64,000 nucleotides of DNA, taken from assembly GCA_023548195.1 (NCBI GenBank), contig JAJHZJ010000531.1:7985900-8049899 (forward strand). The letters are read 5' to 3'. The position numbers and the translations under genes were made by a program. Below are positions 34,009 to 43,205 of this stretch, piece by piece (position 1 is the stretch's first letter; each line of letters begins with the position of its first letter). The notes below the pieces were generated by a model that worked only from the letters and a program-made list of their open reading frames with translations, made no database searches and had not been told where the DNA came from. Source of the stretch: Bettongia penicillata ogilbyi. Lineage: Eukaryota > Chordata > Mammalia > Diprotodontia > Potoroidae.

Positions 34009-34499
34009 AGGTGGGAAATGTGGAGGGAGCCCAAAGGTGTCCAGTGTGAGGGCATCTTGTTCTCTGGAACTAAAACCCAGGCAAAGCAACAGGTACAGAA
34101 TGGAGAGACCAGTCCTCAGGCCAGAACGCTGAGGGTCACAGAGCCTTGCAGTCCTTCACCCTCCCTCACAAGATGACAGAGAGAGCCCTGAAGAGCCTAG
34201 AACTCTGCACCTCAAAGATCCATAGGAGATTAACCCTGAGAGGTAGACGTTGGCTCAAGAGCCTATGTGACACAGAGCGAGACTGACAAGGGCCAATTAT
34301 TCCACTCAAAAGCATTGCAGGGAGAAGAGGCTGGTCCTGCCACAAATCTAATTCAGGAACTAAAGAAGTAGAAATGTGGATACCAAATAAAGACATCGAT
34401 CAGTATTAAACATTATTGTAAATCTAGAGGGCCCTCCAACCTCCATAACAATTGCAAGTAGAAATTCAAAGCAAAAAAAATCAATTTTCCATAGAATAC
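34009..34499. other. Possible 5' part of the ancient half-L1, unproven
   Basis: This sequence is upstream of recognisable ORF1 similarity and has no frame or motif of its own that I can identify. Confidence 0.35.
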
Positions 34500-34916
34500 A
34501 TCAAAATATAGATGAAGCAAAAGATTTTTTTTTTAGAATGAAATAAAACTCTGGAGGAAATAATTGGGAAGGGATAAATTGCTTAGAAGAAAAAATGGTA
34601 AGTCTTACCCAAGTAACAGACTCCCTGAACACTAGGTTAAAACAAACAGAAATCAAAATCTCTACGAGATGGCAAGAAAAGTTAGAACAAAAGCAAAAGA
34701 TTGAAAAAGTAGGAGAAAATGTAAGATATGTGATAACAAAAACAATTGGCCTAGAAAAACAGGTCAAGAAGAGATAATTCAAGAATCATCAAATTCTTTG
34801 AAAACCATGATTAAAAAAAAAACAAAACTGGAGACTACATTTCAAGAAATTATAAATGAAAACTGCCAGAAGGCAAAGCACAGATAGAAAGGGAAGGAAG
34901 ATAGAAGACAAGCTAT

Positions 34917-34992
34917 TATTAAGTAGCTACTGTGTGCCAGGCAAAATTCTTTACAAGAATCAGTGCCCTTTACAGATATCATCTCATTTGAA
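34917..34992 (-). mobile_element. MIR fragment inside ORF1 relic
   Basis: The sequence tagctactgtgtgccaggca, then tttacagatatcatctcatttg, is the inverted end of MIR, embedded in ORF1 homology. Confidence 0.65.
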
Positions 34993-35248
34993 AGAATCTC
35001 CCTGTCACCTTCCAAAAGAAATTCCAAAAGAAAAAGTCCCAGAAATGTCATAACCAAAGTCCTGGAAGCATCCAGAAAGAGGCATTTCAAATACTAAGAA
35101 AAGACATTCCAGGTCAGTAAGCCCTGGCAGCTTTTCACTATAAATTAAGGTAGATATTGTTGGATAGGTTTACAAACAAGAATAACTTACCCCACCAAAC
35201 TGAGTATGATCTCAAAGAGGAAAAAAATGGCCCTATAATAAAATAGAG

Positions 35249-35440
35249 TAGTGATGTCAAATTGTAATAGAAAGAATAGCATATTGTTTTAGAAAACTAC
35301 TAATTAACATTAATTGTGTTATATTGTACTTTTATTTATTTTGTTAAACATTTCCCAATTACATTTTTATATGGTTCAGGCTGCCCTGAAGAGTTTTGTG
35401 GGTCAAATGTTGTAAGGAAGCAGTGAGTTTGACACTTCTG
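35249..35440. mobile_element. hAT-like MITE
   Basis: The ends are inverted: tagtgatgtcaaatt at the left and agtttgacacttctg at the right (reverse complement cagaagtgtcaaact). Flanking 8-mers aaatagag and gaatagaa match at six of eight positions, consistent with the 8-bp duplication of hAT elements. About 192 bp, no coding capacity. It splits the ORF1 relic. Confidence 0.68.
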
Positions 35441-35524
35441 GAATAGAAGATTTCTAATGATTTCTACTGCAAAGACTAGGGCTGAGCAGGAACTTTGAAG
35501 TACAAATACAAGACCCAAGAGGAA

Positions 35525-35762
35525 CCTTTCTGTTGTTGTTCTTCATTTTCAATCATATCCAACTCTTTGTGGTCTTATTTGGGATTTTCTTGGCAAAGAT
35601 ACTGGAATGGTTTACCATTTCCTTCTCCAACTCATTTGACAGATGAGGCAACTGAGGCATACAGGGTGAAGTGACTTGCTCAGGGTCACACAGCTATAAA
35701 GTGTCTGGGGCCAGCTTTGAACTCAGGTCTTCCTGACTCGGTGCTTGGTGCCACCTCCCTGC
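35525..35762 (-). mobile_element. Mar1-type SINE
   Basis: Inverted phrases are ttgttgttcttcattttcaatc, ttatttgggattttcttggc, ccatttccttctccaactcatttgac, gggtcacacagctataaagt and ccagctttgaactcagg, with the inverted head ggtgccacctccctgcc. Confidence 0.87.
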
Positions 35763-36859
35763 CTGAAGAACCCTAGTAAGGTAAATGTATTTGAGCAATT
35801 GGAAGGAGCTATGTAACGATAGAGTGCTAACATTTCCATACAGGGAGTCGAAACGTGCTCCTTAAGAACTTAGTCTTCCAAGAGTATTAAGGGAGTCAAA
35901 TAAGAAAAACATAGAACCTGGGACAGATTAATTCTCTGAAGAGCACAAGGGAAAGAGAAAGAAGGATAAAAGGCATTTCTGGCATAGAAAGGACAAAGAA
36001 GGGTAGAACTTGCTATTTCTCCTAATTGGGATGTTTGAAGAAGAGTATACAAAGATGGAGAAAGGAACAGGGGGAGAGGGCATCGAATAAGCCTCATTCT
36101 TACATGAAAGCAACAAAGTCAGGTGAACATATGTACACACACACACACAATGGTATAGAAATACAACAAATTCAACAGGTAAACAAGTGGAGAAATGAGG
36201 GACAGGTTAAAAGTGAGGCTAATACCTGGGGAGACGCAATCAAAACAAACTTTCTGATCCTGAAAAGATAGTTAAAAGGGAAAAAAGAAAAGGAAAGGCA
36301 AGGCAAAGAACTAAAAAACCTAAAGGGGGTTCCAATTGACTGGAGAATAGCTGAACAAATTGTGTAATTGAATATTATTGCAACGTAAGAAATGACAAAA
36401 AAAATTATCTCAGGGAATCCTGGGTAGCAAAAATTGAAGCTGAGTAAAATGAGCAGAACTAGGGGGAAAACTGTTTACAATAAGAACATTGTAAAGTAAA
36501 ACAATCTTGAAAAACTTAAGAACTCTGATCAATCCAACCATGGCTCCAGTGGACTGATGATGCAACATGTTACCTCACACCCATCTCCTAACAGCGAGGT
36601 GATGAACTCAAGGTGCAGAAAGTGAGACATTTTTGTACATGGTCATTTTGTGGATTTTTTTTCCTTGGCTATAGTCATGTGTTACCGGAGGGCTTTTTTC
36701 TCCCTTTATTTTTAATTAGGGAGTTGGGGGTACCAATAGAGACCCCCAAAAAGAAGATCATTGAAACATGTTTTAAATGTTCAGAAGAGAACAGAAGGAA
36801 ATTCAGAAGGAAGTACAGACAAGCCAGACAGTTTAGAAGATAGCAAATTACAAACTTTT

Positions 36860-37257
36860 TAAAATGCAAGTGACATAAAATAAAGATTCATATTTTTGTA
36901 TTTTTGTTTTTTACTATGTATAGAAATGCTCTTTTTTGAGTTTAAGTTCAAAATAAAAATCATTTTAAAGCAACAGAGCACTAAAACCACTGCATAACTG
37001 AAATGGTCAAGCTTGTCCCCAAAGAAGATATATGAGAATTTACCTCCCTCCTTTCTTTGCAGAGGTAGGGGACCATGGATATGCAACAATGACTATTCCA
37101 TCAGATTTGATTGATGTGTTGGTTTTGCTCAACTGATTTCTTTCCTTCTTTTTTAGTTCTTTGTTTTAGAGAATGAATCTCTGGATAGGGGAAAAGAAGA
37201 CATGTTAGGAAAGGAAGGTGATAAAAAAAAAGAGATGAATAAATTTTTTAAAAAGAA
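36860..37257 (+). mobile_element. Older LINE 3' end (same type as 6650-7088 and 24170-24478)
   Basis: The phrases are agcttgtccccaaagaagatatatgag, gcagaggtaggggaccatgg, a T-rich block at 37128-37160, then gaatgaatctctggatagggg and aaggaaggtgataaaaa, with an A-rich end. Confidence 0.62.
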
Positions 37258-37560
37258 TGAACAGTGGCAGATTTTTATTACTCGATCTGACACAGGGCAA
37301 GGGGAGGAAGACTTCTTGGCTATCCTGGCTGTCAAAAAGATGGTGACCTAGCAAAGAAGTGACCACCAGTGCAGGTGGCATTAGAGAAAGCAAGCAGACT
37401 GGAAAGTAAGTGGTCAACTAAACACAAATCCCACCCTTTACAGGGACAGATTGGAGACAGGAATACTTAGAGACAAAAACGATCAATTACTCCCATTAGT
37501 CCAGCGCTTACAGGTGCTGAGGGCTTGAACCACAGTGGCTGCCACATGAATAAAAAAGAA
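37258..37560. other. No recognised feature
   Basis: This is unassigned sequence between a LINE 3' end and a SINE. Confidence 0.45.
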
Positions 37561-37796
37561 GAGGTTGTTATTAAGTTGTGATCAACTCTCTGTGACCTCA
37601 TTTGGGGTTTTCTTGCAAAGATACTGCAGTGGTTTGTCATTTCCTTCTCCAGCTCACTTTTCAGATGAAGAAATTGAGACAAATGGGGTTAAATGATTTG
37701 CCCAGGGTCATACCGCTAATGTCTGAGGTCAGATTTGAACTCAGGAAAAAGAATCTACCCAGCACTCTACCCACTGTGCCACCTAGTTGTCCCACA
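37561..37796 (-). mobile_element. Mar1-type SINE
   Basis: Inverted phrases are ttgttattaagttgtgatcaac, tgacctcatttggggttttcttgc, ccttctccagctcacttttcag and cccagggtcataccgctaatg, with the inverted head ctacccactgtgccacctag. Confidence 0.87.
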
Positions 37797-37814
37797 AAAA
37801 AAAAAAAATTAGGG

Positions 37815-38497
37815 GACAGATGTGAAATACGTTATGGAGACAGAACTGATGAAATGTGGCAATCAGTTGTAAGCACGAGACCACCAAAGGTAAGAGTAAA
37901 GAATGACACTGAGGTAGCAAATACAGGTAACTGGAGGGTTGGTGGTACTAATGGGGCACGGACTCTGGGAACCTCCTTGAACTCTCCCACTTAATCTGAC
38001 TTTTCATACTCGAATCTGTTACCCTAAACTTAGCCTGGCCCTCCATTATCTGTTACCTCTAGATTGCCCCACCTGCTTCCCATCCAAACCTTCCATTGTC
38101 TGATACCTCCCTGATTGCCTACAGCTGTTTCCCACCCTTCCAGTCACCCCAGTCCCATTAAGATCCTCTTTGGACTCCTCCCCAAGACCCTTCCTATACC
38201 CCTCCTCCCATCACCTTAGACTACTAGACCACCCCCAGATCCCTCCCATGTTCTTTCTGCATATAAATTCCATCTCCTCTCCATAAAGGCACTCAGATTC
38301 TATCTAGCTTAGACTTAATTTAGCTCAGGTTCTATTTGGCCCAACAAGATGGTGAGACTTCTTAAGAGTCAACCCAACATGGCGAATCTTTAATAAACTT
38401 TGTTTTTCTTCGACTGCAAGAAGACTTAGGTCAAATTCATTCTGGCAGGAGTTGGAGTGTCAGTAGTTTTAGGTCTCAAGTACCCCAAACCTCAACA
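37815..38497 (+). mobile_element. Putative solo LTR (boundaries uncertain)
   Basis: The stretch has LTR-like order: a C-rich U3-like part (38030-38250), a TATA-like tataaatt at about 38269, then taataaactt (AATAAA at 38389-38394) and a terminal ctcaaca at 38491-38497. The 6-mer ttaggg stands at 37809-37814 and 38498-38503 as a possible target duplication. Against it, the left end does not begin with TG at that boundary (TG is at 37821). No second LTR was found. Confidence 0.42.
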
Positions 38498-38569
38498 TTA
38501 GGGTTCCCTGACTTGAGTTTTGAAGGCATGAGTTTTGAAAGGAAGTAAATGGGTTTCATTTTTAAATGC

Positions 38570-39500
38570 TGGGCTTAAGATGTTTATGGGACATCCAGTC
38601 AGAGATGTCTAGCAGGCAGTTGATGGTTCAGTACTGAAATTACAGAGAGAGATAGGGTCTAAGTAAATAGATTTGAGAGTCATCTACACAAGGATGATCA
38701 CTTAACCCATGGGAGTTGATGAGATCACCAAGAGAAAGAGTATAGAGGGACAGGACATGACTAATATTTGCAAAAAAAAGATGCCAGAGAAGGAGCAACC
38801 AGATGGGTAGGAAGAGAAGGCAGTGCATAAAAATCCCAGGGGAAGAGAGGTGAAGATAGATAAGGAGTGAGAAAAGACCATTGAATTTAGCAGTTAAGAG
38901 AGTGCTGGTCACCTTGGGAAGGGTAATTTCAGTGACAGGGTTCAAAGCTGGATTGAAAGGGAGTGAAAAGTGAATGAGGGGTATGAAAATGGAAGCAATG
39001 AATGTAGCTGACTTTTTCTAAGAGTTTGGCTGTGAAAGGAAGGAAAGATCTAGGACTAAGGGAGAGGGATGAGTAGGAGTCTTGAAGAGAGAAGAAAAAG
39101 TCTGGAAGACACTATAGGGAGGGTGTTCTCAATGATCAGAAAAGAGTAGAAAGATTGCCACATTGAAGTGGGGGACGAGTTAAGATTGAGCAGCACACAT
39201 TTTTAGTGGAGCTAATCAGTATGGTTGCATGACTTTTCCTCCAGCAGTATCCAGCAGTGAGGAGGAATAGAGATGTTGGGAGGAGTACACTCTATGGCTG
39301 GGGTAGTTAGAGGGCAGGAAAACAAGAGATTTCAAATAAAGTTGAATTTGGTTGACTATAAAGACAAGATTTCAAATGCAGAAAAATGAATCTGGTGATG
39401 GACTTGGACAAAAGTGGAATTGAAGCACAGAAAGAAAAGAGATAGAAGGATAAAGTCCAATAGAGGAATTCCAGAGTCCTAGGTCAAGGAAGTCAAGGTG
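38570..39500 (-). mobile_element. L2-type LINE ORF2 fragment (reverse transcriptase part)
   Basis: On the minus strand the frame 38945-38640 contains VTEITLPKVTS and, after the palm region, SLYTLSLGDLI..HG and a DDSQIYL box (YADDSQ in intact relatives, here CVDDSQ). This is the CR1/L2-clade RT order. Homology continues more weakly to about 39500. It is an ancient inactive fragment. Confidence 0.7.
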
Positions 39501-40635
39501 ATGCAGGGGAAAGACAAATAAATTTGTAGTAAGAAAATCTGGGTTCAAATCCCAACCCCACCACATGGGTGGTCAACTTTTGTGCATGGCCTGCCCATGG
39601 TGTCTTTCTGAGTTGACTGTGTCAGTAAAGTTACAATACTTTGTTGTATCTCAGAGATATAAGGAGCCTTGGAAGATTACCTGTATCATTAGCAGCATGG
39701 TAAAATACAATAAATGATCAAAGTTACTTCAGAGAAAAATCCAGGGGTGTGTTTTGCTGTCAGAAATATTCAGAAAATGAATGAGGCTGCAACATCCCCA
39801 CAAGGAGGTATAATTTGCCTTTCAATCCTTGCAAAGCAACACATCCTTCTACATGAGCTCTGAGATCTTTTTTCTCTAAGACCACCAGCAGGGTTGCTGG
39901 ACAAACCATATATAAGCCTCATGATAGGGCTGGAATGTCACTGCCCAAAGGGATGTCAGCAAAACTGTACAGTCCCAGTAATAATAATAACCACATATCA
40001 AGTAGAAGAAGTAGGGGTTAGGGAAAACAGGAGAGAGAGTTATTTCTGTACACGTATGGGAGTTGCAAGCCATCTGCTCTGAGGAATTCCCCAGAGCCCA
40101 CAAATGCTTTGGGGGCCCATACTAGTTCTTCCTAGGAAGGCCACATGGAGCTCTCTCTCTCTCATTTGACAGAATGTTCAAAGCACCCCAACGGAGCTTT
40201 TCTTGATGTCAATATATTCATCACCCCTAAAGAGAAATGAGTCTAGATTTGTTAGGTGCAACTGTATATATGGGTCATAAATTTGAAAAGCTACATAAAT
40301 GCTTACATGACTTTATCCCTTTCCCTGAATTCCTATCTCCCTGCCAAAGTCTACTCTTAGACCCTCTCTTTTAGAGTTACAAGTCATAGGTTGAAATCCA
40401 AGTTTTCATCTTAATACCTTTTGTGATCATGGTAACTACTTACTGAAATGAAATGTGTTACACTGGAAAAAAAATATAAACTTCAGTAGCTAGCAATTCT
40501 ATAATAGCTCTATTCCTGTACAGCCATTTAGACAGCACCATGCTATTGAGAGATTTTCTTCAAAGAGAGAACTCTTAGAACAGTCTCTTCTACAGCACAA
40601 GGAAGTCAATGAAAGTAAGTTGTGAAACAAATATT
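39501..40635. other. Mostly unassigned; a MIR-like patch near 39540
   Basis: The phrase aatctgggttcaaatcccaac at 39535-39557 hints at a SINE B box, but the remainder is not recognised. No gene was identified. Confidence 0.4.
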
Positions 40636-40637
40636 TT

Positions 40638-40800
40638 TTTAAGAGCCTGTGACAAGCAAGGCACTCTGCTAAGTTCTGAAGACACAAGAAGAGGAAAAAC
40701 AGTCTCAGTTCTCAAGGAGCTCACCTTCTGCTGGAGGAGATAACTTAGAAATAATTAGATATGTATGCAATATATATGCTATAAAAGGAAGGTTAGCTCA
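40638..40800 (+). mobile_element. L2 LINE 3' fragment
   Basis: It reads agcaaggcactctgctaagt, ctgaagacacaagaagagg and cagttctcaaggagctcacc, in L2 3' UTR order. Confidence 0.68.
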
Positions 40801-40859
40801 GAGGGAATGTGTCAGGAAGGACAAGAAGCCTTCAGCAGAAGGTGCACATAACTATTGGC

Positions 40860-40982
40860 ATTCTGTCTTCTCCATGAGAAGGGGAGCTCCTTGAGGACTG
40901 TCTTTTGTCTTTTTTTGTATCCCTAGCACTTATCATAATGCCTGGCAAATAGAAGGAATTAATAAATGCCTATTCATTGATT
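40860..40982 (+). mobile_element. L2 LINE terminal fragment
   Basis: It reads ggggagctccttgaggactg, tttttgtatccctagcac and atgcctggcaaatagaagg, ending aataaatgcctattcattgatt. It probably belongs with 40638-40800. Confidence 0.72.
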
Positions 40983-40989
40983 CGTTGCT

Positions 40990-41330
40990 GTATCTTTATT
41001 AGGTCATATCCACTAACAGAGGGTATCTCCCAGTATTCCAACATGGTGCCTCTTCTCCCTTACATTATGTCACTTGGTGATTTCATCACCTTACATGGTT
41101 TCCATGATCATCATTATTCTGATGATTCTCAAATCTGCTTATCCAGACCTAACCTCTCTCCTAAACTCCAAACTTACACCTTCAACTGCTTATTAGACAT
41201 CTCAAACTTGATGTCCCTTAGACATGTTAAACTCAACACGTCCTGGACTGAACTCATTGTCTTTCCCCAAAATCTCTACCCAGTTTCTCTATTACCATAC
41301 CACCATCCTTTCAATCACTCCTCTAGAGCA
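40990..41330 (+). mobile_element. L2-type LINE ORF2 fragment (RT catalytic box)
   Basis: The plus-strand frame holds SLGDFITLHGFHDHHYSDDSQICL, then LSPKLQTYTFNCLLDIS and MSLRHVKLNTSWTELIVFP. YSDD is the RT catalytic box (YADD in active relatives). This order is typical of CR1/L2-clade ORF2. It is a fragment only. Confidence 0.75.
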
Positions 41331-41344
41331 AGAGCTGGGGTTTT

Positions 41345-41432
41345 TTTGTTTTTTGTTTTTTTGCTTTTCTTTGTATCAGCACTTAGCAGAGAGCCTGGTG
41401 CAATAGGAGGCATGAAATAAATATGAAGTGAG
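41345..41432 (+). mobile_element. L2 LINE terminal fragment
   Basis: A T-rich start is followed by cttttctttgtatcagcac, agcagagagcctggtgcaatag and aaataaatatgaagtga. Confidence 0.55.
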
Positions 41433-41659
41433 ATTTTCATTTGAGAGCATGAGAGAAGGAGCTGATGTGGAAGTCTTGAGGAGGAACATACAGATTTGGA
41501 ACTGTCACGAGTGAGAGGTGAACAGAGTAGAGAAGTGTAAAAGGATTGCCTTGCTGTAGTAAGTTCCCAATTGAGATTATGTAACATAAATTTGTAGTGG
41601 ACCCAATCAACACAGTTTTGTGATACTCTACACCTATATGAAGAGAAGCAAAGGTGCTA

Positions 41660-41940
41660 GGAGTAATCTAAGGTTAATGCAATCAATGACAAAAAGAAAT
41701 ACATCGAATATACCCATAAGTATGCTAGCAACTTGTTTGTAGTAGCAAAAGAACTGGAAACAAAGTGAACACTTACTGATCAGGGAATAATTAAACAAAT
41801 TAAGGTACATGAGTGGAATATAGCTGTGCCATAAGAAACAACAAATAAAAAGACTACTGAGAAGCACAGAAATACTTACATGAACTCATGCAAAGTTAAG
41901 TAAGCAGAGATTTGAAAATAAAGTCAATAATAACTCCTGC
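41660..41940 (+). mobile_element. L1 ORF2 C-terminal fragment
   Basis: It reads gtagtagcaaaagaactgg, cagggaataattaaacaaatt, gtggaatatagctgtgcc and acatgaactcatgcaaagt, the decayed equivalent of 6050-6210. Confidence 0.65.
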
Positions 41941-42035
41941 TGCTGGGGTCAGGGAGAGGGGGAGGCAGGGCTGATCCCTCTGGGTATGGATGCCCCCTTT
42001 AGCCCAAAACTGGTTAAAATGTCCAAGAAATATTT

Positions 42036-42158
42036 GTTAGAGTCAATCAGTGAGCAAATATTTATTAAGTATGCATTATGTGCCAGGCAGTGTGCTAAGC
42101 CCCGGAAACAAATGTAAGCAAAAAGATAGACAGGAGATACCTGCCTTCAAGAAACTTA
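42036..42158 (+). mobile_element. L2 LINE 3' fragment, left part (host of nested insertions)
   Basis: It reads agcaaatatttattaagtatg, ttatgtgccaggcagtgtgc, ctgccttcaagaaactta. The L2 text continues at 49087 with cattctagtgaggga. The two halves were separated by a Tigger-like transposon at a TA dinucleotide. Confidence 0.85.
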
Positions 42159-42790
42159 CAGTAGCACCTCGGTTTACAAATTTAATTCATTCTGAGATTC
42201 TGTTCATCATGCAATTTGCTCATATTGCAAAGTGAGTTTTCCCATAGAAAACAATGTAAAGTCAGATGATCGCTACCACATCCCCAAAAATATTCATATA
42301 AAAATAATTATTTATAATTTTGGGTAAGTTTTTCCTAATGTACCCGAAATACAATAGCAATGATTAGTACACAATATAAACCAAAAATAAAATAAAATAA
42401 CCTGCACTTTACCTTTGGGAAGCGTCGTGGCTGCCATGACGGGGATGAGTTGTTGCTTGGAAGGAGAATCTCCTTCTATGCGAACATCAGGGATTTCTAC
42501 TGGGAGTGTTCACTCTTATGCTACTTTCACTAACAGAAGACTAACACTACTGCCTTCACTTAGTTTTGTTTTTTGGAATCACTTTCATGTTCTGACTCAC
42601 TGATGTTTTTCCTTACGTTCACTTCCGACTAGGAATCTATCTAACGACACTTGTTTGTGATGTTTTTTTCAGATGTGACATTGCATTATTGTTAAAAAAA
42701 TGTTCATGACTCTCATTGCTACAATCTTATTTGGGCGATTTTTTTTCAACCAAATTTTGATGTTCATACTGAAAATTTTTGTTTGTTCTG

Positions 42791-43184
42791 TGTGGGAAAT
42801 AAAGTTCTGTTGTCCACATCCCTAGGTGACAGGGGTTGTGACCTAGCATGGACAGGTTAGAGGTCAGAAACTAAGGCATAGGCCCAAGTTGCTGTGTGAG
42901 GAAGGACCTATCAGAGAGGAGAACATGGACTCCCATGGCCAAGGGACAGTGTCTCAGGACATGCAAAGTTCAGAAAACAGTATAAGAAGCCCCATCTTCC
43001 TCCATGTGTTGTAGTCTTCCTGTAATCTGTCTGTAACCTTACTAGGGAGGCTACTCATCCATTCAGGGGGAATAGATGTAAAGATTAATAAAGGCCTTTC
43101 TGATTTCACGACAGATACTGGTTTTTATTTAAGGTGAGCACGTTTCTCACAGTTGGGGGCTTATTAAACGGCTCACTTCTAACA
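42791..43184 (+). repeat. 5' LTR of the ERV
   Basis: It begins TGTGGGAAAT and ends CTTCTAACA. It contains a TATA-like tataaga at 42981-42987 and AATAAA at 43087-43092, giving a plausible U3-R-U5 order. About one base in eight differs from the 3' LTR by manual comparison, so the insertion is old. Confidence 0.9.
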
Positions 43185-43187
43185 ATT

Positions 43188-43205
43188 TGGGGGCTCGTCC
43201 GGGAT
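43188..43205 (+). other. Primer-binding site, proline-tRNA type
   Basis: The 18 bases TGGGGGCTCGTCCGGGAT, three bases after the LTR end, are the complement of the 3' end of tRNA-Pro and match the classic gammaretroviral primer site. This identifies the LTR end and the ERV class. Confidence 0.93.

Larger units (their letters stand above)
34550..35520 (+). pseudogene. Decayed L1-type ORF1 relic
   Basis: Pieces align in order with the intact ORF1 at 14270-15370. KQKIEKVGENVRYVITKT (34690-34742) matches NQKNEKMEENVKYLMGKT. LPKEIPKEKVPEM (about 35010-35048) sits in the RDPKRETPRN position. DFY...KTR..Q.L..K.KTQE (about 35460-35518) sits at the C terminus. Frame changes, a MIR insertion and a MITE insertion separate the pieces. 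Confidence 0.6.
34500..36850 (+). mobile_element. Ancient half-L1-like relic (ORF1 region joined to ORF2 tail and 3' UTR)
   Basis: Decayed ORF1 homology (34550-35245 and 35455-35520) is broken by a MIR piece (34917-34992) and a hAT-like MITE (35249-35440). A Mar1-type SINE (35525-35760) and about 550 unassigned bases follow. L1 ORF2 C-terminal sequence then appears (ggttccaattgactgg...gctgaacaaattgtg at 36329-36364), with a 3' UTR up to about 36850. No endonuclease or RT core lies between. It looks like an old internally deleted L1 or HAL1 of a different subfamily. Confidence 0.6.

Noticed and set aside
36727..36850. Frame reading KKKIIETCFKCSEENRRKF..YRQARQFRR, zinc-knuckle-like at first sight
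   Set aside because: It has only a CxxC-like pair and no full CCHC spacing, and it sits in an old LINE 3' region, so a retroviral nucleocapsid call is not supported.
43153..43170. Second primer-site-like string ttgggggcttattaaa before the true primer site
   Set aside because: The same string is present in both LTRs (also near 48966), so it lies within the LTR. The real primer site is at 43188-43205, outside the LTR.
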